From Kitasatospora atroaurantiaca (GTDB lineage: Bacteria; Actinomycetota; Actinomycetes; Streptomycetales; Streptomycetaceae), in the NCBI RefSeq assembly GCF_007828955.1, contig NZ_VIVR01000001.1, positions 868,001 through 932,000 of the forward strand: 64,000 nucleotides of DNA, read 5' to 3'. The translations under genes were made by a program, and so were the position numbers. The stretch's first letter is position 1; each line of letters opens with the position of its first letter. Below the pieces are notes generated by a model that saw nothing but the letters and a program-made list of their open reading frames with translations, was not told where the DNA came from and did not search any database. Shown piece after piece: positions 54,249 to 61,232 of this stretch.

Positions 54249-54622
54249 CCGCCCACCGGGCTCCGGCCCGGCCGGACGAGGTCGACCTGCGGCTGCTCCG
54301 TGCCGTCCGCGCCGAGGTCGACCCACGGGCGCTCGGCCGCCCCCTGCAGGCCCTCGCGCGGGTCACTCAGGGGCCCGTACCGCTGGACTTCGAGCAGCTG
54401 GCAGCCCGGATCCCCGCCGTGCAGTCCGGCCTGGCCCTCGCCGGCGAGGCCGACCTGGAGCTGCAGCTGGCCTGCGTCGACCAGGACGAGCTCCAGGCCG
54501 TCGTCGCCGAACTGCGCCGGTCCGGAGCGGCCAGGGTACGGATCGAACTGGTCCTGCGCCGCCTCGTCCCCGCAGCCGCCCGTACTCCTGTTGTGCCCCT
54601 GGCGCGGAGCGCCGCCTCCTGA
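54245..54622 (+). CDS. AsnC/Lrp-type ligand-binding-domain protein
   Basis: About 125 residues (GTG at 54245 or 54242). The C-terminal part, PAVQSGLALAGEADLELQLA followed by DQDELQAVVAELRRSGAARVRIELVL, fits the RAM/AsnC ligand-binding domain (strand, GE-D strand, helix, strand). There is no helix-turn-helix, so it is a stand-alone sensor-type domain. It sits among K+-island genes behind a four-box array. Confidence 0.6.
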   Translation: MTAHRAPARPDEVDLRLLRAVRAEVDPRALGRPLQALARVTQGPVPLDFEQLAARIPAVQSGLALAGEADLELQLACVDQDELQAVVAELRRSGAARVRIELVLRRLVPAAARTPVVPLARSAAS

Positions 54623-54644
54623 CCCCCGCCGCTGACCGGCAGCG

Positions 54645-54698
54645 CGTCAAAGGGGCGTCAAGGATGCCGTGGGGCGCGTAGTACGTGCGTCAAGGACC
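54645..54698 (+). promoter_or_regulatory. Candidate KdpE operator array of the second USP gene
   Basis: Plus strand boxes at 54645 (GTCAAAG), 54656 (GTCAAGG), 54677 (GTAGTAC, degenerate) and 54688 (GTCAAGG): offsets 0, 11, 32, 43. About 95 nt upstream of the USP start. Confidence 0.65.
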
Positions 54699-54789
54699 GG
54701 TGCCGGACGGCCCCGACAGGGGTCGAATGGAGGTCGGAACCGACCGATCCGGCTACCGGTCGGCGAGCCTCGAGAGGAAGCGAACTGCC

Positions 54790-55380
54790 GTGATCGAGAA
54801 CGCCCGGGTCATCGTCGGGGTCAACGGCTCCCTGAGCAGTCCGGCCGCCGTGTACCGGGCCGTGGAGGAGGCCGGCCGACGCAACGCGGTGCTCGTCCCG
54901 GTGATCGCCTGGTCCGGTACCGACCACGAACAGCTGCGGCCGCTCCCGGAGTTGGAGCACGCAGTACGCAAGCGCCTGGACACGGTCTTCGAGCAGGCCT
55001 TCGGCGGCTATCCGAGCGACATCGTGATCCGCCCCGTGGTGGTCCACGCCGACGCGGGCCGCGCGCTGGTCGCGGCCGCCGACCGTCCGACCGACCTGCT
55101 GGTGCTGGACAGGGGCCACCATGGCAGGCTCCACCACGCCCTGCACGGCTCGGTGGCCCGCTACTGCCGCGCCCACGCGGCGTGCGAGGGCTGGTGGTAT
55201 CGCCCTCCGAACTCCTGGAAAGCCTGGAACTCACCGTACGTCGGGTCGGCGACCTTCGTCGCCGACCCGACCGGCCCTTCTCGGCCTGGCAGGCCGAGGT
55301 GCTGCAGGAGGGTCAGACCGAGGAGGCGGCTGCCTCCGCCGGCACCTCCCGCACGGTGGCCGTCGCGGGCTTCGGGCTGA
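54790..55380 (+). CDS. Universal stress protein, probably frameshifted near its end
   Basis: GTG at 54790. The USP fold is intact to about residue 133: ARVIVGVNGSLSSPAAVYRAV at the start and LVLDRGHHGRLHHALHGSVARYCRAHAAC near the end. The next residues should be a final strand (VVV-P). In this frame they read EGWWYRPP; in the +2 frame they read LVVSPSELLESLE, as expected. One or two bases near 55186-55192 are therefore missing or extra. In the given frame it runs to 55380, overlapping the cbtA 3' end. A hairpin at 55242-55269 probably marks the real transcript end. Confidence 0.75.
   Translation: MIENARVIVGVNGSLSSPAAVYRAVEEAGRRNAVLVPVIAWSGTDHEQLRPLPELEHAVRKRLDTVFEQAFGGYPSDIVIRPVVVHADAGRALVAAADRPTDLLVLDRGHHGRLHHALHGSVARYCRAHAACEGWWYRPPNSWKAWNSPYVGSATFVADPTGPSRPGRPRCCRRVRPRRRLPPPAPPARWPSRASG
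55242..55269. terminator. 12-bp hairpin with CTTC loop
   Basis: Perfect arms CGGGTCGGCGAC and GTCGCCGACCCG (loop CTTC) between the USP gene and the convergent cbtA gene; it can serve both. Confidence 0.75.
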
Positions 55381-56077
55381 GGAGCCGCTCGGCGAGGTGG
55401 CCGAACAGGAGGCCGAAGGACGCCCACAGGGTGAGCTGGATGCCGAGCGCCGCGAGGCGGAACTGCCAGAGCAGCGTGGCCGAGAAGTCCTCGGGCACCT
55501 CGTTCACCGCGGGGAGGAACGCGTACGCGAGGCCGGCCGCCACGCTGAAGGCGAGCACGGCCACCACGGTGGCGTACCAGGTGCCCAGACGCGGCGCGAG
55601 GCGCTTGCCGACGATCACGGCGGCGACCGCCAGCAGCACGCTGAGCGCCATCATCAGGAAGTACAGCGTGGTGCGCTTCCCGATCGTCTCCGGGTCACCG
55701 ATCGACGGCGGGTTGGCGGGGTACTTGAGGAACGGCACGACGTAGACCGCGAGCAGCGCCGCTCCGGAGAGCAGGGCGGCCGTCGCCCGCGGGGTGAAGC
55801 GGCCGACCCGCCCGAGGGCGAAGCAGAACGCGAGAGCGGCGAAGCCGCCGAGCGAGACGCCGTAGATCAGGACACCGGTGGCCAGTCCGGCGGTCGACTG
55901 CAGCGTGCGGCTGACGAGTTCCATCCCGTGCTCGGCGGAGTGCGCGTCCTCGTAGGCGATGGCGGCGTCCACCCTCGGCTCGCCCAGCAGGTAGGCGACG
56001 ACGAGGGCGAGCAGGCCGGCACCGAGGCCGGCGAGCATGCCACGGACCAGCAGGGATCTGACGGTTGCGGAGTTCAT
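55313..56077 (-). CDS. cbtA: CbtA, cobalt transporter subunit
   Basis: A 254-residue protein from the ATG at 56077 with about five to six helices. Recognisable family segments are LLVRGMLAGLGAGLLALVVAYLLGEPRVDAAI and SAEHGMELVSRTLQSTAGLATG (with conserved E and H), then YVVPFLKYPANPPSIGDPETIGKRT. CbtA works with CbtB in cobalt uptake for cobalamin synthesis. It lies 17 nt downstream of cbtB and shares the cobalamin riboswitch. Confidence 0.93.
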   Translation of the reverse strand: MNSATVRSLLVRGMLAGLGAGLLALVVAYLLGEPRVDAAIAYEDAHSAEHGMELVSRTLQSTAGLATGVLIYGVSLGGFAALAFCFALGRVGRFTPRATAALLSGAALLAVYVVPFLKYPANPPSIGDPETIGKRTTLYFLMMALSVLLAVAAVIVGKRLAPRLGTWYATVVAVLAFSVAAGLAYAFLPAVNEVPEDFSATLLWQFRLAALGIQLTLWASFGLLFGHLAERLLSPKPATATVREVPAEAAASSV

Positions 56078-56094
56078 GCGGGGTTTCCCCGTTC

Positions 56095-56307
56095 TCAGTG
56101 GCAGGGGAAACCGAGCAGGTGGCGACCGTCGTGCACCCACTCGTGCACGTCCTCGCCGGAGATGAGGGAGGTGGCGCCCTGCTCGGCGCCGACGAAGTAG
56201 ATCAGGGTCATCATCAGGATGCCGAAGAACACCGCCCAGGGCACGATCGCCTTGACGGGCAGGGTGAGGGGGGCGGAAACGGCTGCGGGGGCAGCAGACT
56301 GTGCCAT
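56095..56307 (-). CDS. cbtB: CbtB, cobalt transporter subunit
   Basis: A 70-residue protein with one helix (IVPWAVFFGILMMTLIYFVGAEQGA, about residues 21-45) and a short His-rich C terminus (HEWVHDGRHLLGFPCH) that would bind cobalt. The size and His-tail match CbtB. It is preceded by AGGAGG and a cobalamin riboswitch. Confidence 0.93.
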   Translation of the reverse strand: MAQSAAPAAVSAPLTLPVKAIVPWAVFFGILMMTLIYFVGAEQGATSLISGEDVHEWVHDGRHLLGFPCH

Positions 56308-56351
56308 GACAGGACCTCCTCGGGAACTCGCGTCCCGCTAGATGGTGCATG

Positions 56352-56468
56352 GACGACGGCATCGGGTCTGACTCCCCGGGAGGCACCACCCTGTGGGGGC
56401 GGAGTTCTCCGGGCTTACAGTGGCGCGACCGTGCCGGATTCTCACCGGGCTTCCGTCATACCGTCGTC
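56352..56468 (-). promoter_or_regulatory. Cobalamin (B12) riboswitch
   Basis: Minus-strand RNA of about 117 nt. Closing helix P1 is GACGACGG (from 56468) with CCGTCGTC (to 56352). The conserved core shows GGAAGCCCGGTGAGAATCC, then CGCGCCACTGTAAGCC, then AGTCAGACCCGATGCC before the P1 partner. It lies 45 nt before cbtB, so adenosyl- or hydroxocobalamin should repress cbtBA. Confidence 0.88.
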
Positions 56469-56621
56469 ATATCGAGCTGAAAGTACCGTCAACTGTCGGC
56501 GACGCCAAGAGCGTACGGACGGCGTGAATCGCCGGGGGACGCCGGGAGCGCGCGCCCGAGCGCCGGGCGGGCGGAGCGATCTCCGGGCGCCGTAGCGGAG
56601 TTGGAGAGAGGGGCAGGACCG

Positions 56622-57188
56622 TTGACGGTACGCGTGACCTTGGTCTCAGCGGCGATGAGCGAAGCCATGCGAGCGGCGCGCTTCGACGACGACAGCCCGC
56701 TGGACGCCGCGGGGCTACGCCAGGCCCGGGCCGCCGCCGTCGGCCTGCCGACACACGATCAGGTCCACGTCTCCCCGTCGGCCCGGTGCCGTCGGACCGC
56801 CGAGGCCCTGGGCCTGCGAGCCGAGCCGCTGCCCGAGCTGCGGGGGCGCGCGATGGGCAGCTGGCGCGGCCGGAGCCTTGACGAGGTCTCGGCCGCAGAG
56901 CCGGACGAGGTGGGCAGCTGGCTGTCCGACCCGGCCTTCGCACCGCCGGGCGGGGAGACCCTGCTCGATCTCCTCACCCGGGTCGGCGGCTGGCTCGACT
57001 CCCTGTCGCCGGACGCCGGGCGGCTGCTCGCGGTCGTCGAGCCGGACGTCGTCCGAGCGGCGGTCCTGCACGCGCTGGGCGCACCGGGGCCCGCCTTCTG
57101 GCGGCTCGACGTCCAGCCGCTCTCGGTGACGGAGCTGAGCGGGCGCGCCGGCCGATGGAACGCGCGCTGCGGACGCCCGGTCACCTGA
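56622..57188 (+). CDS. Histidine-phosphatase-like protein lacking catalytic histidines
   Basis: About 188 residues from a TTG at 56622 (GGCAGGA upstream; GTG at 56634 possible). The fold is that of the phosphoglycerate-mutase-like family: SPSARCRRTAEALGL and ELRGRAMGSWRGRSLDEV are clear. However the catalytic N-terminal RHG is replaced (TLVSAAMSEAMRAARF), and the second His-Gly motif reads VVEPDVVRAAVLHAL. It lies divergent from cbtBA, as in many actinobacteria, so a role in cobalamin or cobalt metabolism is possible but not as an active phosphatase. Confidence 0.8.
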   Translation: MTVRVTLVSAAMSEAMRAARFDDDSPLDAAGLRQARAAAVGLPTHDQVHVSPSARCRRTAEALGLRAEPLPELRGRAMGSWRGRSLDEVSAAEPDEVGSWLSDPAFAPPGGETLLDLLTRVGGWLDSLSPDAGRLLAVVEPDVVRAAVLHALGAPGPAFWRLDVQPLSVTELSGRAGRWNARCGRPVT

Positions 57189-57255
57189 TCCCGCCACCTC
57201 GCGGCGGTGCCCGAGCCCGCGGGGCCGGTGGCCGGTCGGGCCAGGTCGGGCCCGG

Positions 57256-58521
57256 TCAGGCCCGTGGACCGGCCCGTTCCCGCCGCCCTGCGTGCCTGCC
57301 GACGCCGGTCGGCAGGCGTTGGATCGCCACCATGGCGGCGTCGTCGCCCAGCCGCCCGCCCGCGTGGGCGAGCAGCTCCTGGCAGAGGTGGCCCAGGAGG
57401 ATCTGGGGATCGTGGGCCGGCCAGGTGGCCATCCGCTCCATCAGCGGATAGAAGGCCCCGGACGCGTCACGGGCCTCCACGACACCGTCCGTGTAGAGCA
57501 GGACCATGTCGCCGACCTCGAAGGCGAAGGTCTCCACCACGAAACCGGACCCGAGGAACTCCGTGAGCCCGAGCGGCGGCGCGGGCTGGCGGGCCTGCAG
57601 CGGAATCACCTGTCCGCCGCGCAGCAGTATCGGGGGCGGGTGCCCGCAGTCGACCAGGTGGATCGCCGACTCGGCGTCGGGGATGTCGAGGACGACCGCG
57701 GTGATGAACGACTCCCCACGGTCCGCCCGCACCGGGCCGCCCTTCTCGTCGGCCGCCGGATCCTCCCGGGCGCCCCACCCCTCCGCGGTGTCGCTGCCCT
57801 CCCCGTCGTCGGGACCGTACGACCCGTCGGGGTCGTCCAGGTCCTCCGGATCATCGAGGTCGGAGGAGACCGCCCCCTCCAGGTACGCGACCAGCGCGGG
57901 CAGCGCGGCCTGCCGGTGGGCCGCGGCCCGAAAGGCGCCGAGTACCAGGGCCGCGTCGCCGATGGCCTCCAGCCCCTTGCCCCGGACGTCACCCACGATG
58001 AGCCGGCTGCCGTTCGCCGTACGGGCTGCCGCGTAGAGGTCACCGCCGATCTGGGCCTCGGCCTCCGCCGCGAGGTAGACCGAGGCGATCCGCAGCGGGC
58101 CCATCCGACGCGGCAACGGCCGCAGGACCACCTGCTGTGCCGCGTCGGCCACCGAACGAAGCTGAGTGATCTCCTTCTCGTGCAGCTCCCGCAGATGGGC
58201 GAAGAGCGTGACGACCACGGAGATCAGGATCAGGGCGGTGATCTGGACCGTGTGGTTGAGGTCCAGCAGCGTCGTGCGGCTGGCGCCGATGATCATCTGG
58301 GCCAGGACGGCCACAAACCCGACGAACGCGGTCATCCTGGGGCCGGCGAAGGAGGCCGTGATCGCAGGTGCGGCGACCAGGAAGGGCCCCATGTGGACCT
58401 GCGGGGGCGCGAGGATGTCGACGACCGAGATGACCACGATCAGGGCCAGCGGGATGGCCACCAGGGCGCGGCTCGGCTGCCGTGGCCACCGGAGATCAGC
58501 GAGACCTCGCCGATAGTCCAT
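57256..58521 (-). CDS. Membrane PP2C/SpoIIE-type serine phosphatase
   Basis: A 421-residue protein from the ATG at 58521. Four hydrophobic segments occupy residues about 18-125 (LVAIPLALIVVISVVDIL; MTAFVGFVAVLAQMII; ITALILISVVVTLFAHL). The PP2C domain begins at IASVYLAAEAEAQIGGDLY with the metal-binding GGDLY and VGDVRGKGLEA, and ends with LLYTDGVVEARD and GDDAAMVAI. A 50-residue acidic insert (about 250-295, D/E/G-rich) interrupts it. These phosphatases antagonise RsbW-like kinases. Confidence 0.92.
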   Translation of the reverse strand: MDYRRGLADLRWPRQPSRALVAIPLALIVVISVVDILAPPQVHMGPFLVAAPAITASFAGPRMTAFVGFVAVLAQMIIGASRTTLLDLNHTVQITALILISVVVTLFAHLRELHEKEITQLRSVADAAQQVVLRPLPRRMGPLRIASVYLAAEAEAQIGGDLYAAARTANGSRLIVGDVRGKGLEAIGDAALVLGAFRAAAHRQAALPALVAYLEGAVSSDLDDPEDLDDPDGSYGPDDGEGSDTAEGWGAREDPAADEKGGPVRADRGESFITAVVLDIPDAESAIHLVDCGHPPPILLRGGQVIPLQARQPAPPLGLTEFLGSGFVVETFAFEVGDMVLLYTDGVVEARDASGAFYPLMERMATWPAHDPQILLGHLCQELLAHAGGRLGDDAAMVAIQRLPTGVGRHAGRRERAGPRA

Positions 58522-58770
58522 GTCTCTTGGATACACCCGCCCGAACCAGGCCGCCCGACCACCCGGACGCCAGGTCGGCCGACGGGCCAACGGTGATCAC
58601 CCGCCCCGAGCCGAAGGAGCGCGGGAGCGAGGAGTGTCGGCGGCGGGTTCAGAGCGCCCGGAGGCGAGCGGGTGAGTGGCTCTGCCCCCAACGGAGCAAC
58701 ATGTGCAGCAAACACCCGCCGCCGGGGTACGTGTCCTCCTCCCCACCCGCTGAGGCGCAGGAGTTCCGCC

Positions 58771-59121
58771 ATGCCCATCCCCAGGTCACTCACCGCGCTG
58801 CTCGGCGCAGCTCTGCTCTTGCTCACCCTGGCCGGCTGCGCCGACGAGCCGGTCGGCACCATCACCGGGATCAACGGAACCGTCAGCGAGACCCTGTCCA
58901 GTCCGTTCCACGACGCGTGCCACAACTTCTCTCCACTGGGAGTCGACTCCGTGATCAACCGGACCCTGACGGACGTCGTGCTCCACCACGGCCCCGACTG
59001 TGACAACCCTCAGGGCGCGGCGACCTACTACCTGGCGACGGACAGCTCGGTCGGGGGCGGCGCGGCCAAGTGGCGCAGCTTCTCGATCGTCGGTTGGCGC
59101 GACCCCGCCGAGATCGACTGA
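58771..59121 (+). CDS. Small lipoprotein, unknown function
   Basis: A 116-residue protein from the ATG at 58771 with CAGGAG 7 nt upstream. A lipoprotein signal peptide (SLTALLGAALLLLTLAGCAD, lipobox LAGC at residues 21-24) is followed by a short beta-rich domain with two further cysteines (DACHNF and GPDCDN) that may form a disulfide. I do not recognise the family. Confidence 0.72.
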   Translation: MPIPRSLTALLGAALLLLTLAGCADEPVGTITGINGTVSETLSSPFHDACHNFSPLGVDSVINRTLTDVVLHHGPDCDNPQGAATYYLATDSSVGGGAAKWRSFSIVGWRDPAEID

Positions 59122-59158
59122 GCGGGCCGTACACCGGGCCCCAGGCATAAGTTCTGTC

Positions 59159-59170
59159 TATGAGCTCATA
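59159..59170. promoter_or_regulatory. 12-bp palindrome upstream of the flavoprotein gene
   Basis: Perfect palindrome TATGAGCTCATA in a short AT-richer patch between the lipoprotein gene and the ferredoxin reductase gene. Possible operator or part of a promoter. Confidence 0.35.
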
Positions 59171-59277
59171 ACCCGGAGGCGTGTACCGGAGCGGGTGTGC
59201 GGCGGCGATGGTGGCGGAGGAGATCGACTCCGCTGCCCGCCAGGCCCCTGGCCCTGTCCGCCGAAGGAAGCTGCTGC

Positions 59278-60645
59278 ATGTCTCGCCCCCTCCGGGTCGC
59301 GATCGTCGGCGCCGGCCCCGCCGGGATCTACGCCGCCGATGCGCTGATGAAGTCCGAGATCGCCGCCGAACCCGGTGTGTCGATCGACCTGTTCGAGCGG
59401 CTGCCCGCCCCCTTCGGGCTGATCCGGTACGGGGTCGCCCCCGACCACCCCCGGATCAAGGGCATCATCAGCGCGCTGCACCAGGTCCTCGACAAGCCGC
59501 AGGTGCGGCTGTTCGGCAACGTCGACTACCCGGGCGACATCACCCTCGACGACCTGCACCGGTTCTACGACGCGCTCGTCTTCTCCACCGGAGCCGACGC
59601 GGACCGCGAGCTCGGCCTCCCCGGCATCGACCTCGAGGGCTCCTTCGGCGCCGCCGACTTCGTCTCCTGGTACGACGGGCACCCCGACGTCCCCCGGACC
59701 TGGCCGCTGGACGCGCAGAAGGTCGCCGTCCTCGGCGTGGGCAACGTCGCGCTCGATGTGGCGCGCATCCTGGCCAAGACCGCCGACGAGCTCCTGCCCA
59801 CCGAGATCCCCCCGAACGTCCACTACGGCCTGGCCGCCAACCGGGCCGTCGAGGTCCACGTGTTCGGCCGACGCGGCCCCGCCCAGGCCAAGTTCAGCCC
59901 GATGGAGCTGCGCGAGCTCGACCACTCCCCCACCATCGAGGTCATCGTCGACCCCGAGGACATCGAGTACGACGACGGCAGCATCGCGACCCGGCGCGCG
60001 AACAAGCAGGCCGACATGGTCGCCTCGACCCTGGAGAAGTGGGCCATCCGCGACGTCGGCGACCGGCCGCACAAGCTGTTCCTGCACTTCTTCGAGTCCC
60101 CCGTCGAGATTCTCGGCGAGGACGGCAGGGTCGTCGGGCTTCGGACCGAGCGGACGCAGCTCGACGGCAGCGGAGACACGACCGGCACCGGCGTGTTCCG
60201 CGACTGGGAGGTGCAGTCCGTCTACCGCGCTGTCGGCTACCGGTCCTCCGAGCTGCCGAAACTGCCCTTCGACCCGCTGACCGCAACCGTCCCGCACGAG
60301 GCCGGCCGGGTCATGGAGGCCGGCGCCCACCTGGCATCGACGTACGTGACCGGCTGGATCAAGCGAGGGCCGGTCGGTCTGATCGGCCACACCAAGGGCG
60401 ATGCCAACGAGACCGTGGCCTGCCTGGTCGACGATCACCGCAACGGGCGCCTCCGTGCCGCGCAGACGCCCGACGAGGACGCCGTCGTCGCCTTCCTGAC
60501 CGGCCGGGGCCTCGACTTCACCACCTGGGAGGACTGGCACCGTCTGGACGCCTTCGAACGCGCCCTCGGCGAGAGCGAAGGCCGCGAGCGGATCAAGGTC
60601 GTCGAGCGGGAGGCCATGCTCAGGGCGGGAACGGGCCGCCCGTAG
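59278..60645 (+). CDS. FprA-like NADPH-ferredoxin reductase
   Basis: A 455-residue flavoprotein from the ATG at 59278 (GAAGGAAG 7 nt upstream). The FAD site is VAIVGAGPAGIYAADAL, followed by FERLPAPFGLIRYGVAPDH, hallmark of adrenodoxin-reductase/FprA enzymes. The NADPH site is VAVLGVGNVALDVARIL and the C-terminal VTGWIKRGPVGLIGHTKGDA completes the signature. It passes electrons from NADPH to ferredoxins, for example for cytochromes P450. Confidence 0.95.
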   Translation: MSRPLRVAIVGAGPAGIYAADALMKSEIAAEPGVSIDLFERLPAPFGLIRYGVAPDHPRIKGIISALHQVLDKPQVRLFGNVDYPGDITLDDLHRFYDALVFSTGADADRELGLPGIDLEGSFGAADFVSWYDGHPDVPRTWPLDAQKVAVLGVGNVALDVARILAKTADELLPTEIPPNVHYGLAANRAVEVHVFGRRGPAQAKFSPMELRELDHSPTIEVIVDPEDIEYDDGSIATRRANKQADMVASTLEKWAIRDVGDRPHKLFLHFFESPVEILGEDGRVVGLRTERTQLDGSGDTTGTGVFRDWEVQSVYRAVGYRSSELPKLPFDPLTATVPHEAGRVMEAGAHLASTYVTGWIKRGPVGLIGHTKGDANETVACLVDDHRNGRLRAAQTPDEDAVVAFLTGRGLDFTTWEDWHRLDAFERALGESEGRERIKVVEREAMLRAGTGRP

Positions 60646-60802
60646 GGCTCGGAGCGAGGACCGAGCAGTCGCTGCCCGTCGGCCGGAATGCCGGGAAATC
60701 GGTGGAAAGCTAGGCTCCTTGGAGAGCCTGCGCACGGCCTCCCAGCTGCCTCCCGTGAGCAGCGGCCTCTCGTGAGCAGGCTCCCGAGGCAAGGGAGCGA
60801 CC

Positions 60803-61225
60803 GTGGCCATGGGACCTGTCGAGTACTTCGTCGTCGCCTTCCCCGGCAACCGCTTCACCGGCGGCATCGCCCCCGCCCTCGCCGACCTGGTGGCCTCGGG
60901 CACCATCCGGATCCTCGACCTCACCTTCATCACCCGGGCCGAGGACGGCACCACCACCCGCCTCGGGCTTGAGGACCTCGCCCCGGAGGAGGCCGCCGCC
61001 TTCGACGGAGTCGAGGGAACCGTCACCGGACTGCTCAATCAGGCCGAGACCGAGGAGATCACCCGGTCGATCCCGCCCGGCAGCTCGGCGGCCCTGGTCG
61101 TCTGGGAGGACGCCTGGGCGGTGCGGCTGACCGAGGCGGTGCAGGAGGCGGGCGGCATCCCGGTGGTCCACGAGCGGATTCCCGCCGACGTCGTTCAGCG
61201 CGTCCTGAGCACCCCCTGGTCCTGA
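60803..61225 (+). CDS. DUF6325-type protein
   Basis: A 140-residue protein (GTG at 60803, or ATG at 60809; GGGAG upstream). The pattern PVEYFVVAFPGNRFTGGIAPALADLV, then GTIRILDLTFI and SSAALVVWEDAWA ... LTEAVQEAGG, fits the DUF6325/DUF1269-like family often found with SHOCT genes. Function is unknown. It has no signal or membrane helix. Confidence 0.85.
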   Translation: MAMGPVEYFVVAFPGNRFTGGIAPALADLVASGTIRILDLTFITRAEDGTTTRLGLEDLAPEEAAAFDGVEGTVTGLLNQAETEEITRSIPPGSSAALVVWEDAWAVRLTEAVQEAGGIPVVHERIPADVVQRVLSTPWS

Positions 61226-61232
61226 CTTCCGC

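Noticed and set aside
49119..54698. Interpretation of the 11-bp repeats as PHO boxes (PhoP)
   Set aside because: The Streptomyces PHO box unit is GTTCACC-like; these units are GTCAAGG-like and surround K+ genes, so KdpE is the better candidate.
56452..56475. GTCAT repeats 11 nt apart, resembling the KdpE-type boxes
   Set aside because: They are part of the P1 region of the cobalamin riboswitch and do not have the second pair.
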